Shown: positions 39,795-48,008 of the stretch, one piece after another
Numbering within the stretch: the stretch's first letter is position 1
Layout of the letters: the number at the start of each line of letters is the position of its first letter
Origin: Alphaproteobacteria bacterium
GTDB taxonomy: Bacteria > Pseudomonadota > Alphaproteobacteria > UBA828
Length of the DNA stretch: 64,000 bases
Assembly (NCBI GenBank): GCA_022826665.1
Contig: JAJDUK010000063.1
Coordinates: forward strand, 186,001-250,000
Direction of reading: 5' to 3'
Program-made: the position numbers and the translations under genes
The notes under the pieces: generated by a model
Told to the model about the DNA's origin: nothing
The model's database searches: none
What the model saw: only the letters and a program-made list of their open reading frames with translations

Positions 39795-40334
39795 TCACGG
39801 CTTCAGCGTCATCGGCAGGCCGGCGGCGACGAAGACTACCCGCCCGGCGGCCTGGGCCACGGCCTGGTTGAGCCGCCCGGCATGGTCGCGGAAGGTCCTG
39901 GCGGCCGCGTTCTCCGGCACGATGCCGAGGCCCACCTCGTTGGAGACCAGCACCGTGCGCCCCTCCAGCCGGCCGAGGCAGGCGACGAGGCGCTGGGTCT
40001 CGGCGGCGATGTCGCGGCCGGCTTCCATGAGGTTGCTGAGCCAGAGGGTGAGGCAGTCCACCAGGAGCGCGGAGCCGGGGCGGCTCTCGGCCTCCAGCGT
40101 CTCGGCAAGCGCGAGCGGCGCCTCGACCGTGCGCCAGCCGGGCCCTCGCCGGGCGCGGTGCGCCGCGATGCGCGCTTCCATCTCGGCATCGCGCGCCTCC
40201 GCGGTGGCGATGTAGAGCCGGGGGCCCGCGCAGTCGTCCAGCAGCGCCTCCGCATGGGCGCTCTTGCCCGAGCGGGCGCCGCCGAGAACGAGGGTGATGC
40301 GCGCCGGGGGTGGCGCCTGATCGAGACCCGCCAT
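39795..40334 (-). CDS. cobU: Adenosylcobinamide kinase / guanylyltransferase
   Basis: The 179-residue CobU/CobP phosphorylates adenosylcobinamide and transfers GMP to it in nucleotide-loop assembly. It has the P-loop LVLGGARSGKSAHAEALL, YIATAEARDAEMEARIAAHRARRG, LLVDCLTLWLSNLM, VLVSNEVGLGIVPENAAARTFRDHAGRLNQ and VVFVAAGLPMTLKP. Start is ATG 40334; the in-frame extension upstream runs into the riboswitch. First gene after the riboswitch. CobS (cobalamin-5-phosphate synthase) and CobT are not in the window. Confidence 0.95.
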   Translation of the reverse strand: MAGLDQAPPPARITLVLGGARSGKSAHAEALLDDCAGPRLYIATAEARDAEMEARIAAHRARRGPGWRTVEAPLALAETLEAESRPGSALLVDCLTLWLSNLMEAGRDIAAETQRLVACLGRLEGRTVLVSNEVGLGIVPENAAARTFRDHAGRLNQAVAQAAGRVVFVAAGLPMTLKP

Positions 40335-40365
40335 GATCCTCCCTCCGAGGACGTTGCAGCCCTGC

Positions 40366-40560
40366 CGCGCAGCCGGTCTCCTGGCTCGGGGTCGTCGACG
40401 GGGCCCCAGCCTTCCCGATCCTTGCGGATCAGTGGCCCGCGCAATGCGCACGGGGTCCGTCTCGCCGCTTACAGTTGCGGGGGCAGCGCCGGACTGGCCC
40501 GTGCCCTTACCGGGGCGGGCGTCACCGGCTTCCCACGCTGCGTGACCGGCCCACGCTAAC
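40366..40560 (-). promoter_or_regulatory. Cobalamin (AdoCbl) riboswitch
   Basis: On the minus strand the canonical cobalamin riboswitch elements appear in order: GCTGCCCCCGCAACTGTAAG (40487 down to 40468), GGCCACTGATCCGCAAGGAT followed by CGGGAAGGC (40436 down to about 40408), and GAGCCAGGAGACCGGCTGCG (about 40388 down to 40369). The element ends roughly 35 bases before the cobU start, so it should repress cobU and the following cob genes when adenosylcobalamin is plentiful. Identified from these conserved boxes; boundaries are approximate. Confidence 0.93.
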
Positions 40561-40702
40561 GCAGGCGGGCGCGAAACGCCACCTCCGTGCGGGCACGTCT
40601 CGGAAGGGTCATCGAACCGTCACACGAATGGGGCAGTCTCGATGCTACGCGGTGCAGGCTGCGTGCGCTCTGCGCGCCCTGCCCACGGCCACGGGGGAAG
40701 AC

Positions 40703-41200
40703 ATGACCGACCGGGTCTACAACGTGCTGTTTCTCTGCACCGGCAACTCCGCCCGCTCGATCCTGGCGGAGGCGATTCTGAACCGGGTGGGCCAGGGGCG
40801 CTTCAAGGCGAACTCCGCCGGCTCCCAGCCTGCGGGGCAGGTGCACCCCCACGCGCTCGACCTGCTCAAGAACCTGAATTATGGGACCGATTGGGCGCGG
40901 TCGAAGAGCTGGGACGAGTTCGCGAGCGCGGACGCGGAGCACCTGGATTTCGTCTTCACAGTCTGCGACAACGCCGCCGCCGAGGTCTGCCCCGCGTGGC
41001 CGGGCCAGCCCATGAGCGCGCACTGGGGCGTGCCCGACCCGGCTGCGGCAAGCGGCACGGACGCGGAGATCCGCTACGCGTTCTCCGAGACCCACCGCAT
41101 GCTCTATGCGCGCATCTCGATCTTCACCAGCCTGCCGCTCACCAGCATCGGCCGGCTCGCGCTACAGGAACGCCTCGACGAGATCGGCAAGACGAGGTAG
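40703..41200 (+). CDS. arsC: ArsC-type arsenate reductase (low-molecular-weight phosphatase fold)
   Basis: The 165-residue thioredoxin-type arsenate reductase converts arsenate to arsenite. The phosphatase P-loop is C12-TGNSA-R18-S. The resolving cysteines are in FTVCDNAAAEVCPAWPG (C88, C96), followed by HWGVPDPAAASG, which holds the acid Asp. All three catalytic cysteines are present. Start ATG 40703 has GGGGGAAG seven bases upstream. It is divergent from the riboswitch-led cob unit, and no arsenite efflux or ArsR gene is adjacent. Confidence 0.9.
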   Translation: MTDRVYNVLFLCTGNSARSILAEAILNRVGQGRFKANSAGSQPAGQVHPHALDLLKNLNYGTDWARSKSWDEFASADAEHLDFVFTVCDNAAAEVCPAWPGQPMSAHWGVPDPAAASGTDAEIRYAFSETHRMLYARISIFTSLPLTSIGRLALQERLDEIGKTR

Positions 41201-41291
41201 TTGGAGCATCCGTCGGCTGTGCTCCGGTCTAATTCAAGATGCTCTCTCGATGACCGTGTGTCTAAACAATCCGATCACACCTCCGCGCACT

Positions 41292-42050
41292 TCACGGGTA
41301 GAATATGTCCCTCATTATGGCCGGTACTCGACCCGCATTTAAACTACTCTTAAGTAAGACTTCTTCCCAAGATTCCAAATAGTCTTCGAAAGTTTCGTCG
41401 TCATGAGAATTCCATAAGTTTAGATGACCAATTTCCCTCCATAATACGGAGTCCTTCAGAAAGCAATCCAATAGAGACAGAGACACAATCGCATTGAGGT
41501 CGCGAATAGTACTGTTTTTCTCCATAGCCGGAATATTTGAGGCCAGCCACTCGTCCAATTCTCCCCGAGGCGGAACATCGTATTTGGCCGCGAAATTATC
41601 TACATAAGTAGCATAACTGGATGCGTATTGCACCGCGCCTATTATTGTTGGCGGTGGATTAACTCTCCAGACAACGGATAATCTTCTCAGTACGTACAGT
41701 GACGCCATCTCGCAAATGCTTTCTTCGAACCACTTATGCTTATGGCCTCTACAACGATCAAAATTAGCTAAGACATGACAAAGCTCATGGGAAAATTGAT
41801 AAACACATTTTGACCATAAAGTGACTTTAGCATTGATTCGAATTTCATAGGGACGATAATCATAGAGAGATCGTGGATGATCAGACCACCAAGAAACACT
41901 AACAGGTGCATCAGGAAGTTTATCGAACGCTCTCGTAAGTACAACAAACGCAGCTTCCAAAATGTCACATACCGCAACATTCAAGTACAATTCTTGGGTT
42001 CCCTGATCGTCATTACAGCTTTCCGTGCGGACGTTTAGTGGCGATGTCAT
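41292..42050 (-). CDS. AT-rich lone gene: putative HExxH zinc metallopeptidase
   Basis: I do not recognise a named family for this 252-residue protein. It contains H88-E-L-C-H92 in a hydrophobic helix context (YQFSHELCHVLANF) followed by WFEESICEMASLY (E109/E110, E114), the spacing expected of gluzincin-type metallopeptidases with a downstream Glu ligand. No signal peptide or membrane segment is seen. Composition is strikingly different from the window: rows 41341-41400 and 41581-41640 have only 22 and 27 G+C of 60. Codon use is correspondingly unlike the neighbours. It lies next to the 3' end of tRNA-Arg, a classic insertion site, so horizontal acquisition is likely. No partner gene is visible. 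Confidence 0.7.
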   Translation of the reverse strand: MTSPLNVRTESCNDDQGTQELYLNVAVCDILEAAFVVLTRAFDKLPDAPVSVSWWSDHPRSLYDYRPYEIRINAKVTLWSKCVYQFSHELCHVLANFDRCRGHKHKWFEESICEMASLYVLRRLSVVWRVNPPPTIIGAVQYASSYATYVDNFAAKYDVPPRGELDEWLASNIPAMEKNSTIRDLNAIVSLSLLDCFLKDSVLWREIGHLNLWNSHDDETFEDYLESWEEVLLKSSLNAGRVPAIMRDIFYP

Positions 42051-42188
42051 TCTTGTTCGTCCAATTCAGGTCAATCGATTGGGGGCTGCCTCGGGACGTT
42101 GATCGAGCACTACGGGGAAATTCGGTCAAGGCAAAGTTCCGACGGTTATCGACTGGCGGCGCAAAAGCGCTCAGCAATCGATTCAGGG

Positions 42189-42265
<77 letters not shown>

Positions 42266-42313
42266 TCTCGGCGAGCCGCAGGCACCATAGGCAAGCCGGG
42301 CGGCGCGCGCTAG

Positions 42314-42560
42314 TTTATTCATTTCCCTCGACGGCGGGCGCTCGCACTTTTTTCGTTTCCCTCAACGGCGGGCGCTCGCACTTTTTCGTTTCCCTCAACG
42401 GCGGGCGCTCACTCCGTTCGCTTGCCTACGCGCCTTCGGCGCGGCGCGCGGTCGCGCGCTCCAGACTGCTCCGCAGCCTGGCTCCACACATGGCAAACAC
42501 TCTGTCTGTTTCCGCGCGGCGCATTCGCGCCGTCCGGGCTGCTTCGCAGCCCGGTCCCAT
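42314..42560. repeat. Tandem-unit and hairpin repeat, copy A
   Basis: Begins TTTATTCATTTCCCTC and contains three tandem units of 34, 33 and 32 bases starting at 42322, 42356 and 42389, each reading TTTCCCTC(G/A)ACGGCGGGCG. These are followed by CGCGCCTTCGGCGCG (self-complementary) and two hairpins of the type CCGGGCTGCTTCGCAGCCCG, the first degenerate. The same modules recur at 43472. This 380-base stretch after tRNA-Arg has no credible gene of its own. Confidence 0.8.
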
Positions 42561-42596
42561 CAGGGCAAACGCCTCGTTGGCTGCCGGGGGGAGAAA

Positions 42597-42617
42597 CCGG
42601 ACCATGGTGCGGTGCAC
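42597..42617. repeat. 21-bp shared motif, copy 1
   Basis: CCGGACCATGGTGCG, then G, then TGCAC. Identical except for one base (G versus C at position 16) to 46223-46243. Both copies lie on the 5' side of a minus-strand tRNA gene. Function unknown. Confidence 0.6.
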
Positions 42618-42647
42618 AGTGTGGGCGGCGCGGGGCAGCATCGCTGG

Positions 42648-43460
42648 ATGAGCCAGAAACCATCCCGCGAGCACAGCGACGCCATGCAGAACGAAACTCC
42701 CCGGAAATCCCCCGAGAGCACCCCCAAGAGCACAACGGCCGGGACGTTCGGCCGCTCCTCCATCGACCGCCTGCCGGCCAAGCTCCGCGAGGCCGTGGAC
42801 GCGGCCATCGCGGACGGCGCCACCATCGACGAGATCACCGCCCGCATCCGGGCCGAGGGCGAGACATGCTCGCGCTCGGCCGTCGGCCGCTACGCCAAGA
42901 ACGAGCGCGACCTGATCCGCCAGCAGCAGGAGACCGACCGCACCATCAAGGCGTGGATGGACGCGCTGGGCGAGCGCCCGGAGGGCCAGGCGGGACTCAT
43001 CCTGATCGAGACCCTGCGGACCATGGCGCTCTCCACCATGGCTCGTCTCAGCGCGCGGGAAGAGCCCGTGTCGACGGAGGAGCTCGCCCGCCTCGCCCTC
43101 ACCCTCAAGCGCATCGAAGGCACCGACAAGCTGCGCCTCGATCGGGAGCAGGCGGCAAAGAAGGCGGCGCAGGGCGCCGGCCAGCCCAAGCGCCAGGGCG
43201 GGCTCTCGCCGGAGGCGGTGGCCATCATCCGTGCGGAGGTGGAGGGCAGGCCCCCGCCACCCCCGCCTGCTCCCCGCACCGTCACGTCGGTGCCAGTGGA
43301 CCCGTGGAACCCTGCCGAAGCCCGCCTATACCCATCAATCCCAGCTGATCCCGGCGAATCCCACTTGAGCCCGGATCATCGCTATGAATCCTGGACGGAA
43401 ATCGCGCCGCGGGTGTTTCGCACCAGCCCCACATCGATCCTGTCCCTCGGGCCGGAGTGA
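42648..43460 (+). CDS. Orphan phage Mu gp27-like protein (DUF3486)
   Basis: The protein has 270 residues from ATG 42648 (ATG 42684 is an alternative; neither has a strong ribosome-binding site). Residues about 35-170 match the DUF3486 / Mu gp27 pattern: GRSSIDRLPAKLREAVDAAI, GATIDEITARIRAEG, CSRSAVGRYAKNERDL, ALGERPEGQAGLILIETLRTMAL. Gp27 lies in the head-gene module of Mu-like phages beside the large terminase. Here no other phage gene is present. The C-terminal 70 residues are Pro-rich and unlike phage homologues. It is bracketed by the repeat copies A and B. Confidence 0.72.
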   Translation: MSQKPSREHSDAMQNETPRKSPESTPKSTTAGTFGRSSIDRLPAKLREAVDAAIADGATIDEITARIRAEGETCSRSAVGRYAKNERDLIRQQQETDRTIKAWMDALGERPEGQAGLILIETLRTMALSTMARLSAREEPVSTEELARLALTLKRIEGTDKLRLDREQAAKKAAQGAGQPKRQGGLSPEAVAIIRAEVEGRPPPPPPAPRTVTSVPVDPWNPAEARLYPSIPADPGESHLSPDHRYESWTEIAPRVFRTSPTSILSLGPE

Positions 43461-43471
43461 GGCGCGGGCGC

Positions 43472-43620
43472 TTTATTCATTTCCCTCAGTCGCCGGGCGC
43501 GAACTCATTCCATTTCCCTCAACGGCGGGCGCTCGTTCCACTCGCTTGGCTACGCGCCTTCGGCGCGGTGCGCAGTCGCGCGCTCCGGGCTGCTTCGCAG
43601 CCCGGTCCCTATCGCGACAA
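43472..43620. repeat. Tandem-unit and hairpin repeat, copy B
   Basis: Starts TTTATTCATTTCCCTC like copy A. Contains two units beginning at 43480 and 43513, then the shared block GCGCCTTCGGCGCGGTGCGC and the hairpin CCGGGCTGCTTCGCAGCCCG. Direct orientation relative to copy A, about 1.16 kb away, and only 11 bases after the gp27-like stop. The rest of the gap up to 43733 shows no gene. Confidence 0.8.
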
Positions 43621-43733
43621 ACTCAGTGGCCGCTGCCGCGCGCGGAGGGGCTTCGCCCGTAAGGCTTCGCTCTTGTCGGCGGGGCGGGGTCCGCTATTCT
43701 GCCGCCGCTTGAAGGCAAGGGAGGGATAGAGCT

Positions 43734-44444
43734 ATGCCGTCGATGCTGGTCACCGGTGCGAACAGAGGGCTCGGCCTCGAAATGGTGCGCCAATTCGTGG
43801 ACGACGGCTGGCGCATCTACGCCTGCTGCCGCGCGCCCGAGACGGCTACCGATCTCGCCGCGCTCGCCGCCGGCTCGGATGGTGCGATCACGCTGCACAC
43901 CCTCGACGTGGGCAAGCCCGCGCAGATCGAGGCGCTGGCGGACGAGCTTCGCGGCACAGCCATCGACATGCTGGTCAACAACGCGGGCCTGCTGGGCTGC
44001 ACGATCGACTCAATGGGGCCGGGCGCCTTCGGCACGGTCGACTACGAAGCCTGGATGCAGCTGCACGAGATCAACACCATGGCGCCGCTCCGCGTTGCCG
44101 AGGCCTTCGTCGATCACGTCGCGGCGAGCGACATGAAGCTGATGTTCTTCATGTCGACGTACATGGGCTGCATCACCGAACTCGCCGACGGCGGCCTCTA
44201 TCCCTACCGCTCCAGCAAGGCGGCGCTGAACCTGGTGGTGAAGGGGCTCTCCATCGATCTCGCACCGCGCGGGGTGCGCACCATCGCGGTCCATCCCGGC
44301 TGGGTGAGCACGGACATGGGCGGGCCCGAGGCCCCGGTCAACAAGGAGCAGAGCATCGCCGGCATCCGCCAGGTGGTGGCGAATTACGGCAGCGGCCAGA
44401 CCGGCTGCTTCTATCAATACGACGGCAGGGAGCTGCCCTGGTAG
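43734..44444 (+). CDS. Short-chain dehydrogenase/reductase (C-factor-like)
   Basis: The 236-residue classical-type SDR has cofactor motif VTGANRGLGLEMV (TGxxxGxG), NNAG at 82-85, and the catalytic set S141, Y158, K162 (FFMSTYMG ... YPYRSSKAALN). PGWVSTDMGG closes the active site. It resembles the CsgA/C-factor subgroup by length and the HPGWVxTDMGG pattern. Substrate unknown; NAD(P)H-dependent carbonyl reduction is likely. It precedes the type III glutamine synthetase by 41 bases on the same strand. Confidence 0.88.
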   Translation: MPSMLVTGANRGLGLEMVRQFVDDGWRIYACCRAPETATDLAALAAGSDGAITLHTLDVGKPAQIEALADELRGTAIDMLVNNAGLLGCTIDSMGPGAFGTVDYEAWMQLHEINTMAPLRVAEAFVDHVAASDMKLMFFMSTYMGCITELADGGLYPYRSSKAALNLVVKGLSIDLAPRGVRTIAVHPGWVSTDMGGPEAPVNKEQSIAGIRQVVANYGSGQTGCFYQYDGRELPW

Positions 44445-44485
44445 CGGCCCGCCCGCGCGAATTCGAGACAAGGGAGTATGGATTG

Positions 44486-45793
44486 ATGGCCGTGGACCTG
44501 GCTCAGGCCGCGAAACAGAAGAAGATTCGCTATTTCCTGATCAGCTTCGTGGACCTGTTCGGCGTGCTGCGGGCCAAGCTCGTGCCGGCCGAGGCGATCG
44601 CAGGCATGCAGGAGGATGGCGCGGGCTTCGCCGCCTTCGCCGCCTGGCTCGATTCGACACCCGCCGAGCCCGACATGCTGGTCAAGCCCGACCCCGCGAG
44701 CCTGATCCAGCTGCCGTGGAAGCCGGAGGTCGGCTGGCTCGCCGGCGATTGCTGGATGAACGACGAGCCCATGCCGGACACGCCCCGGCTCAAGCTCAAG
44801 AGCAAGCTCGCCGAGGCGAAGAAGCAGGGCTACCGGGTCAAGACCGGGGTCGAGGCCGAGTACTTCATCGTGAGCGCGGACGGCACCGCGATCTCCGACC
44901 CGCTCGATACCCAGGCCAAGCCCTGCTACGACCAGGCGGCGCTCATGCGCCGCTACGACGTGGTCTCCGAGATCTGCGACGCCATGCTGAGCCTCGGCTG
45001 GGGGCCCTATCAGAACGATCACGAGGACGCCAACGGCCAGTTCGAGATGAACTGGGACTACGACGACGCGCTGGTCACCGCCGACCGCCACGTCTTCTTC
45101 AAGTACATGGTGAAGTCGCTGGCCGAGAAGCACGGGCTGCGCGCGACCTTCATGCCGAAGCCCTTCTCCAACCTCACGGGCAACGGCTGCCATGCCCATG
45201 TCTCGGTCTGGAACAACTCGGGCAAGAAGAACCTGTTCCACGACGCCAAGGGCGAGCTCGGCATTTCGAAGCTGGGCTACCAGTTCCTGGGCGGCATCCT
45301 GCAGCGCGCGCCCGCGCTCTGCGCGATCTGGAACCCGACCGTGAACAGCTACAAGCGGATCAACGCGCCGGTCACGCTGTCGGGCGCCACGTGGTCGCCC
45401 AACCAGGTGGCCTACGGCGGCAACAACCGTTCGACCATGGTGCGCATCCCGGACGCTGGGCGCTTCGAGCTGCGGCTGATGGACGGCGCGTCCAACCCCT
45501 ACCTGCTGCAGGCGGGCGTGGTCGTCGCCGGGCTCGACGGCATCGAGAACCAGCTCGACCCCGGCCAGCGCACCGATCTCAACCTCTATGCCGAGGGCCA
45601 CAAGCTGCGCGGCGCGCGCAACCTGCCGCTCAACCTGCTGGATGCGCTCCGGCTGTTCGAGAAGGACAAGGTGCTGCGCGCGGGCTTCGGCGAGAGCTTC
45701 GTCAAGAGCTACGTCAAGCTCAAGACGAACGAGTGGAACGAATACGCCGGCACGATCTCCGACTGGGAGCGCAGCAACACCCTGGATTGTTAG
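44486..45793 (+). CDS. glnT: Type III glutamine synthetase-like ligase (GlnT)
   Basis: The 435-residue protein is of the proteobacterial GlnT/GSIII-like group. Metal and substrate motifs are VKTGVEAEYFIVS, NDHEDANGQFEMNWDYDDAL, LTGNGCHAHVSVW, YGGNNRSTMVRI and FELRLMDGASNPYLLQAGVV. Members make glutamine or a gamma-glutamyl amide such as gamma-glutamylmethylamide; sequence alone does not distinguish these. Start is ATG 44486 with AGGGAG nine bases upstream; the in-frame TTG just before it is not needed. A distant paralogue lies at 3007-4365. Confidence 0.9.
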   Translation: MAVDLAQAAKQKKIRYFLISFVDLFGVLRAKLVPAEAIAGMQEDGAGFAAFAAWLDSTPAEPDMLVKPDPASLIQLPWKPEVGWLAGDCWMNDEPMPDTPRLKLKSKLAEAKKQGYRVKTGVEAEYFIVSADGTAISDPLDTQAKPCYDQAALMRRYDVVSEICDAMLSLGWGPYQNDHEDANGQFEMNWDYDDALVTADRHVFFKYMVKSLAEKHGLRATFMPKPFSNLTGNGCHAHVSVWNNSGKKNLFHDAKGELGISKLGYQFLGGILQRAPALCAIWNPTVNSYKRINAPVTLSGATWSPNQVAYGGNNRSTMVRIPDAGRFELRLMDGASNPYLLQAGVVVAGLDGIENQLDPGQRTDLNLYAEGHKLRGARNLPLNLLDALRLFEKDKVLRAGFGESFVKSYVKLKTNEWNEYAGTISDWERSNTLDC

Positions 45794-45895
45794 GCGAATT
45801 CCAACCTTACTGGATCACGATTCGAACGTTCCCACCTCCCCCTGTCCCCCTCCCCCGAAGGCGGAGGGAGAACGCAGGTGGCACCGCCAAATGCT

Positions 45896-45923
45896 CCCTC
45901 TCCGCCCCTGGGGGCGGAGAGGG
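45896..45923. repeat. 13-bp-stem palindromic element
   Basis: CCCTCTCCGCCCC and GGGGCGGAGAGGG form a perfect stem around TG, followed by TCGGGGTGAGG. Palindromes of this kind are common dispersed REP-like elements in GC-rich Proteobacteria. It is about 100 bases after glnT and has no T-run. The 247-base gap between glnT and tRNA-Leu holds nothing else I can name. Confidence 0.65.
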
Positions 45924-46040
45924 TCGGGGTGAGGTGGGGGATTCTCGGGCCGCACCGCGTGCGAATTGAGGGATTGTGCGGCAACCGGGTGCCATCCCGG
46001 CCGTAGGATTGCGGCCTAGCGCCGGCCGCTGTGAGGCGGC

Positions 46041-46125
46041 TGGTGCGGGCGGTGAGACTCGAACTCACACTCCCGAAGGAACGGGTTTTTGAGACCCGCG
46101 CGTCTACCGCTTCCGCCACGCCCGC
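46041..46125 (-). tRNA. tRNA-Leu (anticodon CAA)
   Basis: On the minus strand an acceptor stem GCGGGCG/CGCCCGC, a D arm GTGGCGGAAGCGGTAGACGC, an anticodon loop CTCAAAA on CGGGT/ACCCG (anticodon CAA), a long variable arm GTTCCTTCGGGAGTG and a T arm GAGTTCGAGTCTC are seen. CCA is encoded at 46043 down to 46041. The long variable arm confirms a class II tRNA. Confidence 0.95.
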
Positions 46126-46457
46126 ACATGCGCCAGCCGCAGGACTCCTCATAGCGCGAGAGCGCGCGCAAGGCCACCTCGCCTGAGGGCGCTCGGGACA
46201 GCGACCGGGCACGCCCAACGCTCCGGACCATGGTGCGCTGCACGGCGCGCGGCGGGCGCGCCACAATGGCGCCATGATGAGCGGGCGCAGGCGGGCCGTA
46301 GCGGGTGTGGACAGGACGACAGGACACCTTCTTGGCGAGCGGTTGTCGCCGGGAATCCCGCATGATCCCGGCTCGTCCCGCATGAATTTTATGTTTGCCT
46401 GTCCCACCGGGGAACGGGCGAGGCCGCGCGGGACGCGACGCTGCCGAGAAACGCGGG
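46126..46457. other. Intergenic region between tRNA-Leu and ppx
   Basis: 332 bases with no supported gene. It holds the second copy of the 21-bp motif (46223-46243) and a stretch around 46350-46395 with repeated TCCCGCATGA. No terminator or promoter is convincing by eye. Confidence 0.5.
46223..46243. repeat. 21-bp shared motif, copy 2
   Basis: CCGGACCATGGTGCG, then C, then TGCAC; one base different from 42597-42617. About 100 bases 5' of the minus-strand tRNA-Leu. Confidence 0.6.
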
Positions 46458-48008
46458 TTAGGCGTTGGTTTCGAAGGAGAGCTTGCTGCCGAGCGCCCGT
46501 GCGAGCGCGTCTGCCGCCGTGCGCGCCTTGCCCGACGCGAGCGGCCGGTGCTCAGGCGCGAGCCGGAGCACCAGATGGCCCTCCCCGGCCGCGATCTGGG
46601 AGCCATCGAGCACTGCCGGCTCCCCGATGGAGAGCCGCTCCGCCAGCCTGAGCGCAAGCCCGAGCGCCCGGGCCTCGGCGCGCACCGGCGGCGGCAACAG
46701 CCGGTTCACCGTCCGGCTGGCCGCGACCGGAAGGCGCGACTTGTAGCGGGTGGCCACCGCGAGCGCCAGAAACACGCGGCCCGCATGATCGATACCGACG
46801 AAGGGTGCGCGCGAGATTCGCGTGAATGCATCGGCCGCGCGCAGGTCAGGATGCTGGCGCCAGGCGATCTCGGAGAGAAACGCCGCCGCAGGCAGCATCT
46901 CCCGATGCCGGGCGAGCGCCGGGAGCGTCGAGCGGCCCAGCCAGGAGGCAAGCGCCTCGGCATAGACCAGCGAGCGGCCGTCCCGTCGGGCGATCGAACG
47001 GCAGGCATCGTGGAGCGGATCTTCCACCCGCACCGTTGCGGGCAGCCTGTCGAAGAGCAGGCCCTCGCGAAGACCGAAGGCGGAGAACAGGACCTCGCCC
47101 GGTGCGGCGACCTTCAGCAACGCCTTGAGCGCAGACGCGCCGCTCGGCACGGTCGCGAGCCGCCGGGGCAGCATGCCCTCCGGTCCCGGACGCAGCGTGG
47201 CGGGATCGACGGCAGCGAGCTCCTTGGTGGCCTCGCGCGCCTCGGCCGGTGTCATGCGATAGTGATGCACGACCGGGATGGGGTGCCGCTCGGAAGCCAT
47301 GCGGAGACGGGCCAGCGCCCGCCACGCACCGCCCACGAGATAGACCGGCGCGCCCCGCACCCGATCGAGCCATGGCAGCGCCTTGAGCCGCTCTGCTGCC
47401 AGCGCGGAGCGGCGACTTGGCGGCAGGCTGCCGAGGCGGAGCACGCCCAAAGGCAGCGTCGCGTGCTCGGTGAGCCGCCCGTGTTCCAGGCGAACCAGCT
47501 CAAGGCTGCCGCCGCCCAGGTCCGCCATCAGCCCGTTCGCTGCCGGGAAGGCCGAAACCACGCCGAGAGCGGCGTAGCGGGCCTCCTCCTCGCCCGAGAG
47601 GACGCGGAGCGAGAAGCCGGTCTCGCGGCTCACCGCCTTGCGGAACCGTTCGCCGTCGCTGGCTTCGCGGACCGCCGCCGTGGTCACGGCGTCGAGCGGG
47701 CCGACGCCAAGCGCCTCCACTGCGGCGGCGAAGCGGCGCAACGCATCGAGCGCGGGCTCCACCGCGTCCGGCGCCAGCGTCCCGGTCTCGGCCAGGGTCG
47801 CGCCGAGGCCGCACAGCTCGCGCTCGTTGAAGACCGGCGCCGGCGCGCGCGTGAGCCCCTCGAACACCACGAGGCGGATGGAGTTGGAGCCGACATCGAG
47901 CACGCCGTAGGGCGCATCCGCCTCAGCCGCGACGGGGAAACGCTCGTCTCCGACCGGAAGCATCGCCGCGTCGGCCACGAGGCGGGTCTCCGCCAGCTGC
48001 TCGTTCAC
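46458..48008 (-). CDS. ppx: Exopolyphosphatase / GppA-type phosphatase
   Basis: The 516-residue protein of the sugar-kinase/HSP70/actin superfamily has the Ppx/GppA phosphate loops [18 protein letters not shown] (about residue 34) and [15 protein letters not shown], with [12 protein letters not shown] between them. Ppx releases phosphate from polyphosphate ends; GppA acts on pppGpp. The C-terminal HD-like helical domain (about 330-516) is present. The start overlaps the ppk stop by four bases (ATGA), the normal ppk-ppx pairing, which favours Ppx. Confidence 0.92.
   Translation of the reverse strand: MNEQLAETRLVADAAMLPVGDERFPVAAEADAPYGVLDVGSNSIRLVVFEGLTRAPAPVFNERELCGLGATLAETGTLAPDAVEPALDALRRFAAAVEALGVGPLDAVTTAAVREASDGERFRKAVSRETGFSLRVLSGEEEARYAALGVVSAFPAANGLMADLGGGSLELVRLEHGRLTEHATLPLGVLRLGSLPPSRRSALAAERLKALPWLDRVRGAPVYLVGGAWRALARLRMASERHPIPVVHHYRMTPAEAREATKELAAVDPATLRPGPEGMLPRRLATVPSGASALKALLKVAAPGEVLFSAFGLREGLLFDRLPATVRVEDPLHDACRSIARRDGRSLVYAEALASWLGRSTLPALARHREMLPAAAFLSEIAWRQHPDLRAADAFTRISRAPFVGIDHAGRVFLALAVATRYKSRLPVAASRTVNRLLPPPVRAEARALGLALRLAERLSIGEPAVLDGSQIAAGEGHLVLRLAPEHRPLASGKARTAADALARALGSKLSFETNA

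Noticed and set aside
41201-42188. Direct-repeat attachment site from the tRNA-Arg 3' end
   Set aside because: No second copy of the tRNA 3' sequence found by eye on the far side of the AT-rich gene, so integration at the tRNA is only inferred.
42314-42420. CRISPR array
   Set aside because: The 32-34 base units are contiguous with no spacers, and no cas genes are present.
46000-46040. Fourth copy of the dispersed repeat beside tRNA-Leu
   Set aside because: Only short scattered GGCCG-type matches and no terminal hairpin.
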